Part shown: positions 1 to 5,065 of the stretch, piece by piece | How the letters are laid out: each line of letters begins with the position of its first letter | How positions within the stretch are numbered: the first letter of the stretch is position 1 | Assembly (NCBI GenBank): GCA_003520365.1 | Contig: DOUW01000364.1 | Location: 361 to 7,333, forward strand | Reading direction: 5' to 3' | Origin: Massilia sp. | GTDB taxonomy: Bacteria; Pseudomonadota; Gammaproteobacteria; Burkholderiales; Burkholderiaceae_D | DNA: 6,973 nt | Notes under the pieces: model-generated | Databases searched by the model: none | Seen by the model: the letters and a program-made list of their open reading frames with translations, nothing else | What the model was told of the DNA's origin: nothing | Made by a program: the position numbers and the translations under genes

Positions 1-1
1 C

Positions 2-23
2 GCGCACAGAAGTCTGCGCACAG
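2..23. repeat. 8-bp direct repeat upstream of the hydrolase gene
   Basis: GCGCACAG occurs twice (2-9 and 16-23) with a 6-base spacer, giving a 14-base period, about 20 bases before the hydrolase start. A tandem half-site for a regulator is possible. Two copies of a GC-rich octamer at the window edge could equally be chance, and the upstream context is cut off. Confidence 0.25.
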
Positions 24-41
24 CCGAGATAAACTGCCTCC

Positions 42-911
42 ATGAACACTTCGAAAAAAATGGCGGCAGGGATGGCGGGTTTCGCCAGCGTGTTGTGGCT
101 GGGGCTGACCGCCGCGGTGGCGGCGAACCAGCGCCGGCTGGTGTTCAACCCGACCATCGTTCCCGAAGTGACCAGCCCGCGTAGCGCCGGCCACCGCACC
201 CGCCCGATCGTCCTGCGCGCGCGCGACGGTACCCGCCTGTGCGGCTGGCTGATGACGCCGCGCGTGCCCGGCCCCCGTCCGGCCGTGCTGTACTTCGGCG
301 GCCGTTCCGAAGAAGTGTCCTGGGTCGTGCGCGACGCCGGCAACCTGTTCCCGAACATGACCGTGCTGGCGATGAACTACCGCGGCTACGGCAATTCGCA
401 CGGCGACCCGGCCGAAATCCACATGATCGACGACGGCTGCACCCTGTTCGACTGGCTCGCCGCGCTGGGCCAGGTCGATGCACGGCGCATCGCCGTGGTC
501 GGCCGCAGCCTGGGCTCGGGCGTCGCGGTGCAGGTGGCCAAGGAACGCGCCGCGCACTCGGTGGTCCTGATCACGCCCTACGATTCGATCCTGGCGATTG
601 CCAAGCGCAAGTTCCGCGCGATGCCGATCGAGTACATGCTGCGCCACCGCTTCGAGTCGATCAAGCATGCGCCGTCGCTGAAGGTGCCGACCTATGTCCT
701 GCGCGCCGAGAGCGACGACATCGTGCCCCACTCGCATACCGACCAGCTGTGCGAGAAGCTGGCCAACCTGATCGCCGACGACGTCGTGCCGGGCTCCGAC
801 CACCTGAACATCCCCTACCTCGAAGCGACCCAGGCGCGCATCGCCGGTTTCCTGGGCGAGCGCTTCAGCCAGCCCTTGGCGGCCCCGCAGATCATCGAAA
901 CTGTGGCTTGA
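42..911 (+). CDS. alpha/beta hydrolase, ABHD13/17-like, membrane-anchored or exported
   Basis: This 289-residue protein is a serine hydrolase of the alpha/beta fold; the substrate is not predictable (probably an ester or thioester). Residues 5-6 are lysines followed by a hydrophobic stretch at about 7-28 ending in AAVAAN. This reads as a signal anchor or a cleavable signal peptide, so the enzyme probably acts at or outside the inner membrane. The core shows NYRGYGNS at 112-119, the nucleophile elbow GRSLG at 154-158 (Ser156), the acid candidate in ESDDIVP (Asp225) and GSDH with His254, so the triad looks complete. FGG at 85-87 is the likely oxyanion-hole strand end. The start at 42 is chosen because it keeps the two lysines ahead of the hydrophobic segment; Met7 or Met11 would lose them. 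No good Shine-Dalgarno is visible. The gene is monocistronic on the downstream side, ending in a terminator, and has no evident functional tie to the transporter. Family assignment is firm; function is not. Confidence 0.88.
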   Translation: MNTSKKMAAGMAGFASVLWLGLTAAVAANQRRLVFNPTIVPEVTSPRSAGHRTRPIVLRARDGTRLCGWLMTPRVPGPRPAVLYFGGRSEEVSWVVRDAGNLFPNMTVLAMNYRGYGNSHGDPAEIHMIDDGCTLFDWLAALGQVDARRIAVVGRSLGSGVAVQVAKERAAHSVVLITPYDSILAIAKRKFRAMPIEYMLRHRFESIKHAPSLKVPTYVLRAESDDIVPHSHTDQLCEKLANLIADDVVPGSDHLNIPYLEATQARIAGFLGERFSQPLAAPQIIETVA

Positions 912-918
912 TGGAAAA

Positions 919-948
919 AAATGCCGAATGTTGTCGGCATTTATATTT
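919..948 (+). terminator. Intrinsic terminator after the hydrolase gene
   Basis: A perfect 9-bp stem, AAATGCCGA (919-927) with TCGGCATTT (934-942), closes a 6-base loop and starts 8 bases after the TGA. It is flanked by an A-run upstream (915-920) and by a T-rich tail (ATATTT) downstream. The A-run allows some activity on the opposite strand too. Confidence 0.75.
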
Positions 949-980
949 CCCTCGAATAAATTGCCAAGTAAAATCGTATT

Positions 981-1014
981 TGTCATGCATCCATGGGCTG
1001 ATGCATATTTGACA
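981..1014. repeat. Imperfect inverted repeat with two ATGCAT boxes
   Basis: ATGCAT occurs at 985-990 and 1001-1006, separated by 10 bases. Outside them TGTCA (981-985) is mirrored by TGACA (1010-1014), with a 4-base asymmetry on the right. The right arm overlaps the TTGACA at 1009-1014. The two 6-bp palindromes about one and a half helical turns apart could be a regulator site; this is inference only. Confidence 0.3.
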
Positions 1015-1081
1015 GGTTGAGCTGCGACGGTCTCCGCTACCCGGCGCCACGCAGCGCATGGCCGGCCTGTCCCTCCCTGAC

Positions 1082-1099
1082 TGTTGCGATACCGCGACA
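1082..1099 (+). other. Short hairpin in the binding-protein gene leader
   Basis: TGTTGCG (1082-1088) pairs with CGCGACA (1093-1099) around a 4-base loop ATAC, with one T-G wobble. It is modest on its own. It counts mainly as the first of several structures in this leader. Confidence 0.35.
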
Positions 1100-1202
1100 T
1101 CCGCGCATGCAAAAGACGGCAGGAAAGGTCGCGTTACAAATCGACACCCCATGAAAGCTCGCGGGCTGACACAATCCGCACGGCATCGAAGCGGGTGCGA
1201 AA

Positions 1203-1238
1203 CGCACATTGCACTGTGCCCTGCACAGGCAATGCGCG
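1203..1238 (+). promoter_or_regulatory. Long interrupted hairpin in leader, with competing pairings
   Basis: The lower stem pairs CGCACATTGC (1203-1212) with GCAATGCGCG (1229-1238), with one A-C mismatch. A single bulged A (1213) follows, and then a perfect 6-bp upper stem CTGTGC/GCACAG (1214-1219 with 1223-1228) closes a CCT loop. That is 15 pairs in 36 bases. The 5' arm has a rival: GTGCG (1195-1199) can pair with CGCAC at 1203-1207 over an AAA loop, or with the upstream copy CGCAC at 1177-1181. The downstream tail TGTTTATT is only moderately T-rich, so this is not a classic terminator. It sits 95 bases before the start codon. A conformational switch controlling the transporter is plausible but unproven. 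Confidence 0.5.
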
Positions 1239-1303
1239 TGTTTATTGATAACACCGATGCCGAGCCTGTGGGCCGCCCCTCCCAACGCAGCCGTTGCGCC
1301 GGG

Positions 1304-1318
1304 TACAATATCGATATT
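1304..1318 (+). promoter_or_regulatory. Candidate -10 box overlapping a 12-bp palindrome (possible operator)
   Basis: TACAAT at 1304-1309 matches the sigma-70 -10 consensus at 5 of 6 positions. It overlaps AATATCGATATT (1307-1318), a perfect 12-bp palindrome that stands out as AT-rich within GC-rich DNA. The palindrome ends 2 bases before the AGGAG ribosome binding site (1321-1325). There is no convincing -35 at 16-18 bases upstream, so the promoter might need an activator or might not be one. A repressor bound here would cover both the -10 and the ribosome binding site. Confidence 0.35.
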
Positions 1319-1333
1319 CCAGGAGCCATTTTC

Positions 1334-2329
1334 ATGAAATTCAAGCAACTCAGCGTGACGATTGCAGCACTGTGCATCGCCGGCACGGCAAGCGCAGCCA
1401 ATCCGAAACTGGGCATCGTCTACGATGCCGGCGGCAAGTTCGACAAGTCGTTCAACCAATCCGCTTTCGAAGGCGCCGAGCGCTTCAAGAAAGAGACGAA
1501 TATTCCCTACATCGAAGTCCAGGCCAACAGCGATACCCAGGCCGAGCAGGTGATGCGCGGCCTCGCGCGCAAGAAGCTCGACATGATCGCCGCGGTCGGC
1601 TTCTCCCAGACCCAGGCCGTGGCCAAGGTCGCCAAGGAATTCCCGAAAGTTAAATTCGTCCTGATCGACTCGATCGCGCCGGGCGCGAACGTCAACTCGA
1701 TCATGTTCAAGGAGCAGGAAGGCTCCTACCTGGTCGGCGTCGCCGCCGCCATGGCCTCGAAGTCGAAGAAGATCGGCTTCGTCGGCGGCATGGACATCCC
1801 GCTGATCCGCGCCTTCTCCTGCGGCTACAACCAGGGCGCCAAGGCCCAGCAGCCGAAGATCGAGATCATGTCGAACATGGTGGGCACCACCGCCGCGGCC
1901 TGGAACGACCCGGCCAAGGGCGGCGAGCTGGCGCGCCAGCAATTCGACCGCGGCGCCGACGTCGTGTTCGCCGTCGCCGGCGGCTCGGGCATGGGCGCGC
2001 TGCAGATGGCCAAGGAAAAAGGCAAGCTGGCCATCGGCGTCGACTCGAACCAGAACTACCTCCACCCGGGCAACATGCTGACCTCGATGGTCAAGCGCGT
2101 CGACGTCGCGATCTACGACTCGTTCATGCAGGTCAAGAACGGCACCTGGAAGGGCGGCGTCACCTACAAGGGCCTGAAGGAAGGCGGCGTCGACTGGGTG
2201 CTGGACAAGGACAACCGCAAGGTCGTCACCCCGGAAATCGAAAAGCGCGTCAATGGCGTGAAGGCCGACATCATCAACGGCAAGATCAAGGTCATCGACT
2301 ACCGCGCCGGCAGCAGCTGCCCGGTCTGA
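1334..2329 (+). CDS. BMP/PnrA-family ABC transporter periplasmic substrate-binding protein
   Basis: This 331-residue protein is the ligand-capturing subunit of a nucleoside-type ABC importer. The start at 1334 has AGGAG 8 bases upstream (1321-1325) and begins a typical signal peptide: lysines at 2 and 4, a hydrophobic core, and cleavage expected after ASA at residue 21. The frame stays open back to 1058, but the extension is low-complexity leader translation. Cys14 lies inside the hydrophobic core, after Leu13 rather than Gly/Ala, so it is not a lipobox; the protein should be soluble in the periplasm, unlike the lipoprotein PnrA of spirochaetes. Family features in order are YDAGGKFDKSFNQSAFEG (30-47), LIDS (110-113), FVGGMDIPLIRAF (149-161), WNDPAKG (190-196), AGGSGMG (215-221) and GVDSNQN (235-241). 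Characterised BMP proteins bind purine or other nucleosides; the exact ligand cannot be read here. The mature protein has two cysteines, 163 and 329, which may form a disulfide. The gene is followed by its own terminator and then the ATPase and permease genes. Confidence 0.93.
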   Translation: MKFKQLSVTIAALCIAGTASAANPKLGIVYDAGGKFDKSFNQSAFEGAERFKKETNIPYIEVQANSDTQAEQVMRGLARKKLDMIAAVGFSQTQAVAKVAKEFPKVKFVLIDSIAPGANVNSIMFKEQEGSYLVGVAAAMASKSKKIGFVGGMDIPLIRAFSCGYNQGAKAQQPKIEIMSNMVGTTAAAWNDPAKGGELARQQFDRGADVVFAVAGGSGMGALQMAKEKGKLAIGVDSNQNYLHPGNMLTSMVKRVDVAIYDSFMQVKNGTWKGGVTYKGLKEGGVDWVLDKDNRKVVTPEIEKRVNGVKADIINGKIKVIDYRAGSSCPV

Positions 2330-2344
2330 TTTTTTATTTTCTTC

Positions 2345-2384
2345 AAGAGCGCGCCGCGCCGGTTTTCCGGCCCGGCGCGCTTTT
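2345..2384 (+). terminator. Strong terminator between binding-protein and ATPase genes
   Basis: AGCGCGCCG (2348-2356) pairs with CGGCGCGCT (2373-2381). A single C-C mismatch separates it from an inner stem GCCGG/CCGGC (2358-2362, 2367-2371) with a TTTT loop. AAG at 2345-2347 extends the stem against the following T-run with one G-T wobble. The stem is very GC-rich and ends in TTTT. It begins 15 bases after the TGA, itself followed by another T-rich run (2330-2340). It should separate most binding-protein transcripts from the ATPase-permease unit. Confidence 0.8.
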
Positions 2385-2385
2385 A

Positions 2386-2410
2386 AATGTATTCATGTAA
2401 TCGATACATT
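2386..2410. repeat. Inverted repeat ahead of the ATPase gene (possible operator)
   Basis: AATGTAT (2386-2392) is mirrored exactly by ATACATT (2404-2410) across 11 bases, 39 bases before the ATPase start codon. The right arm overlaps the candidate -35 TTGCCC. The spacer contains the start of ATCGAT (2400-2405), a 6-mer also at the centre of the palindrome at 1307-1318. That sharing is suggestive but weak. Confidence 0.35.
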
Positions 2411-2438
2411 GCCCTTCTCAAGCATTCACATTTTTACT
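2409..2438 (+). promoter_or_regulatory. Candidate sigma-70 promoter for the ATPase-permease unit
   Basis: TTGCCC (2409-2414) and TTTACT (2433-2438) are 18 bases apart, each matching its consensus hexamer at 4 of 6 positions, in a locally AT-rich patch. A start site 7-11 bases past the -10 would fall at about 2445-2449, essentially on the ATG at 2449. A promoter is expected here because of the terminator just upstream. Confidence 0.35.
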
Positions 2439-2448
2439 ACTGATCGCT

Positions 2449-3978
2449 ATGCAGCCAGCCGTAGAATTTCGCAACATAAGCAAGGCCTTCGGGCCGGTGC
2501 AAGCGAACGCTGACGTCAGCTTCACGATCGCCAAGGGCTCGATCCATGGCGTCATCGGGGAGAACGGCGCCGGCAAATCCACCTTGATGAGCATCCTGTA
2601 CGGCTACTACCACGCCGACAGCGGCCAGCTCCTGATCGACGGCCAGGAGCGCAACATCCGCACCAGCCAGGAAGCCATCGACCTCGGGATCGGCATGGTC
2701 CACCAGCACTTCATGCTGGTCGAGAACATGACCGTGCTCGACAACGTGATGCTGGGTAACGAAGGCGACTTCAAGCTGAACAAGAACCGTGCCCAGGTCG
2801 AGGCCAGGCTGCGCGAGATCTGCGCCACCTACCGCCTCGAGGTCGATCCGCTGGCGACCATCCACGACCTCTCGGTCGGCGCCCAGCAGCGCGTCGAGAT
2901 CCTGAAACAGATCTACCGCAGCGCCAACATCCTGATCCTGGATGAACCCACCGCAGTGCTGACCGCCCAGGAAATCGCTTCCCTGTTCGACATCCTGCGG
3001 CTGTTCAAGGAACAGGGCAAGACCATCATCCTGATCACCCACAAGCTGCAGGAGATCATGGACATCACCGACCAGGTGACGGTGATGCGCGCCGGCCGCG
3101 TATCGGGCGCCGTGGCCACCCGCGACACCTCGAAGGAGCAGCTGGCCAACATGATGGTCGGCCGTCCGATCGAGGGCAATTTGCCGCGCAAGCCCTTCAA
3201 TCCGGGCGCGCCGGTGCTGAAGGTATCGAACCTGCAGCTGCAGGACGCCAACAAGGTGCAACTGCTGGCCGACATCGACCTCACGGTCCGTGCGGGCGAG
3301 ATCGTCGCCATCGCCGGCGTGTCGGGCAATGGCCAGAGCGAACTGATGGAAATCCTGGCCGGCATGCGCCTGCCCACCTCCGGCACGGTCGAACTCGAAG
3401 GCAGGGCCCTGCCCTACGGCGGCCGCGGCAACGCCGACGGCCTGCCCGCCACCTTCCGCAAGCTCGGCATCGGCCACGTGCCGGAAGACCGCCTGCGCGA
3501 CGGCGTGATCAAGGATTTCTCGGTGGTGCAGAACACCGTCTTCGGCTATGAAGACCGGGTCCGGAACCGCTGGGGCCTGTTCGACTTCGACGCCATCACC
3601 AAGCGCTGCGCCCACCTGCTGCAGGCCTTCGACGTGCGTCCGAACAATCCGGACCTGCGCATCGGCCTGCTCTCGGGCGGCAACCAGCAAAAGGTCGTGA
3701 TCGCGCGCGAAGTCTCGGCGCAACCGAAACTGATGCTGGTCGGCCAGCCGACCCGCGGCGTCGACATCGGCACCATCGAATCGATCCACACCCAGCTGCT
3801 GCGCCTGCGCGACGAAGGCGTGGCGATCCTGCTGGTCTCGACCGAACTCGAGGAAGTGCGCGCCCTGGCCGACCGCATCGTGGTGGTCTCGGGCGGACGC
3901 ATCACCGGCGAACTGAACATTGACGAATTCGATACCACCCGCATCGGCCTGCTGATGGGCGGGATGCACAAATCATGA
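2449..3978 (+). CDS. ABC transporter ATP-binding protein, double NBD (BMP/nucleoside uptake type)
   Basis: This 509-residue cytoplasmic ATPase powers the importer and has two fused nucleotide-binding domains, the usual size for this family (RbsA/MglA architecture, YufO/NupO relatives). Domain 1 has Walker A GENGAGKST (37-45), Q-loop Gln86, signature LSVGAQQ (141-147), Walker B ILILDEP (161-167, catalytic Glu166) and H-loop His198. Domain 2 has a degenerate Walker A GVSGNGQSEL (290-299, Lys replaced by Gln), signature LSGGNQQK (408-415), a degenerate Walker B LMLVGQP (428-434) and Thr465 at the H-loop position. Since each site uses the Walker motifs of one domain and the signature of the other, exactly one site is consensus. 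This pattern is common in the family, so it is not decay. The start at 2449 gives the expected N-terminus (strand 1 at residue 5), but no Shine-Dalgarno precedes it and a candidate -10 lies 10 bases upstream, so leaderless translation is possible. The stop overlaps the next start in ATGA. Confidence 0.95.
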   Translation: MQPAVEFRNISKAFGPVQANADVSFTIAKGSIHGVIGENGAGKSTLMSILYGYYHADSGQLLIDGQERNIRTSQEAIDLGIGMVHQHFMLVENMTVLDNVMLGNEGDFKLNKNRAQVEARLREICATYRLEVDPLATIHDLSVGAQQRVEILKQIYRSANILILDEPTAVLTAQEIASLFDILRLFKEQGKTIILITHKLQEIMDITDQVTVMRAGRVSGAVATRDTSKEQLANMMVGRPIEGNLPRKPFNPGAPVLKVSNLQLQDANKVQLLADIDLTVRAGEIVAIAGVSGNGQSELMEILAGMRLPTSGTVELEGRALPYGGRGNADGLPATFRKLGIGHVPEDRLRDGVIKDFSVVQNTVFGYEDRVRNRWGLFDFDAITKRCAHLLQAFDVRPNNPDLRIGLLSGGNQQKVVIAREVSAQPKLMLVGQPTRGVDIGTIESIHTQLLRLRDEGVAILLVSTELEEVRALADRIVVVSGGRITGELNIDEFDTTRIGLLMGGMHKS

Positions 3979-5063
3979 AAACAAGCGAACTTCCACGTTG
4001 GGCCACGGGCGTCGTCCTGCCGGTCCTGAACCTGCTGTCGGCCCTGCTGGTCGCGGCGCTGGTGATCCACCTGCTGGGCGAAAGCCCGGTCGAATCGATG
4101 AAGATCCTGATCGACTCGGCCATCGTCAATCCGGAAGGCCTGGCCTACACGCTGTTCTACGCCAGCACCTTCATCTTCACCGGCCTGGCGGTATCGATCG
4201 CGATGAAGGCCGGCCTGTTCAACATCGGCGCCGAAGGCCAGATGTACCTCGGCGGCCTGGGCCTGACCCTGGCCGTGCTGGCGTTCGACGCCACCCTCTC
4301 GCCCTGGCTCCTGATCCCGCTCGCGATGATCGGGGCCGCCGTGTTCGGCGCGCTGTGGGCCTTCCTGCCCGGCTACCTGCAGGCCAAGCGCGGCAGCCAC
4401 GTGGTGGTCACGACCATCATGTTCAACTTCATCGCCGCCAGCCTGATGAACTTCATCATCGTGAAGTACATGATTCCCGAGGGCGAGCAGAATCCCGCCA
4501 GCCGCGTGTTCGCCGACTCGGCCATGCTGCCGACCCTGAACACCTGGTTCCCCTTCTTCGGCGATACCCCGCTGAACATCGGCTTCCCGATCGCGATCGT
4601 CGCCCTGGTGATCTACGGCGTCATGATCTCGCGCTCGACCTGGGGCTACCAGCTGCGCGCCACCGGCCTGAACCAGCACGCGGCCCATTATGCCGGCGTG
4701 CGCATCAGCCGCATGATCATCGTCGCGATGCTGATCTCGGGCGCCCTGGCGGGCCTGGCCTCGGTCAATTCGATCATGGGCTCGACCCATTACCTGAGCC
4801 TGAACTTCCCGGCCGGCGCCGGTTTCGTCGGCATCGCCATCGCCCTGATGGGGCGCCAGCACCCGGTCGGCATCTTCCTGTCCTCGGTGCTGTTCGGCGC
4901 GCTGATCCAGGGCGGTTTCGACCTGTCGCTGGAAAAACCGAACATCCCGGTCGAGACCTTCGTCTTCATCCAGGGCCTGATCATCCTGTTCTGCGGTGCG
5001 ATGGAAAACCTGTACGGTCCGGCGCTCCTGAAACTGATCAACGCAACACGCAACAAGGGTTAA
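3975..5063 (+). CDS. ABC transporter permease 1 (nucleoside uptake, YufP/NupP-like)
   Basis: This 362-residue inner-membrane protein is one half of the translocation channel. The ATG overlaps the ATPase stop as ATGA, so translation is probably coupled; the purine-rich GGGCGGGATG just before it is a poor Shine-Dalgarno. About ten hydrophobic segments are visible, roughly at 11-34, 57-77, 90-107, 110-133, 143-166, 203-219, 244-268, 283-293, 298-314 and 328-343. Hallmarks are KAGLFNIGAEGQMYLGG (78-94), VVVTTIMFNFI (143-153), the cytoplasmic loop RATGLNQHAAHYAGV (228-242), which is likely to contact the ATPase, and AGAGFVGIAIALMGRQHPVG (280-299). It belongs to the BPD_transp_2 permease superfamily. 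It differs clearly from permease 2, so the channel is a heterodimer. Membership in the importer is firm; naming after a Bacillus homologue would overstate the identity. Confidence 0.94.
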   Translation: MKTSELPRWATGVVLPVLNLLSALLVAALVIHLLGESPVESMKILIDSAIVNPEGLAYTLFYASTFIFTGLAVSIAMKAGLFNIGAEGQMYLGGLGLTLAVLAFDATLSPWLLIPLAMIGAAVFGALWAFLPGYLQAKRGSHVVVTTIMFNFIAASLMNFIIVKYMIPEGEQNPASRVFADSAMLPTLNTWFPFFGDTPLNIGFPIAIVALVIYGVMISRSTWGYQLRATGLNQHAAHYAGVRISRMIIVAMLISGALAGLASVNSIMGSTHYLSLNFPAGAGFVGIAIALMGRQHPVGIFLSSVLFGALIQGGFDLSLEKPNIPVETFVFIQGLIILFCGAMENLYGPALLKLINATRNKG

Positions 5064-5065
5064 TC

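Larger units (their letters stand above)
949..1333 (+). promoter_or_regulatory. Gene-free leader/promoter region of the binding-protein gene
   Basis: These 385 bases hold no credible gene on either strand. The first 70 bases are AT-richer than the surroundings and include TAAAAT at 969-974, a candidate -10. Its best -35 partner, TTTCCC at 946-951 with 17-base spacing, is weak. A perfect TTGACA lies at 1009-1014, but no -10 hexamer follows at the right distance. From about 1020 the DNA is GC-rich and can fold: hairpins at 1082-1099 and 1203-1238, and alternative pairings around 1177-1207. If transcription starts in the AT-rich part, the mRNA leader is about 350 bases long and structured, as in riboswitch or attenuator leaders. 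If it starts at the proximal TACAAT (1304-1309), the structures are outside the transcript. I could not match any known riboswitch class by eye. Confidence 0.5.

Noticed and set aside
1058..1333. In-frame N-terminal extension of the binding protein beginning at 1058
   Set aside because: The reading is open but has no Shine-Dalgarno, is unlike BMP proteins, and would bury the signal peptide. The start at 1334 has AGGAG at 8 bases and a textbook export signal.
1373..1375. Cys14 of the binding protein as a lipobox cysteine
   Set aside because: The preceding residues are A-A-L rather than L-[AS]-[GA], and a good signal peptidase I site (ASA) follows at residue 21.
2437..3969. Long minus-strand open frame of about 510 codons opposite the ATPase gene
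   Set aside because: It is an antisense mirror of GC-rich codons. Its translation is low in complexity (Asp, His, Ala, Gln, Val rich) and matches no family. The + strand has all ABC motifs.
3546..4862. Minus-strand open frame spanning the ATPase end and permease 1
   Set aside because: It crosses two real genes, is compositionally biased, and has no domain or ribosome binding site.
3998..5065. Upstream in-frame extension of permease 2 through permease 1
   Set aside because: It is an out-of-frame reading of permease 1. The translation is Arg/Pro/Gly-rich junk until the ATG at 5066, which has AAGGG upstream.
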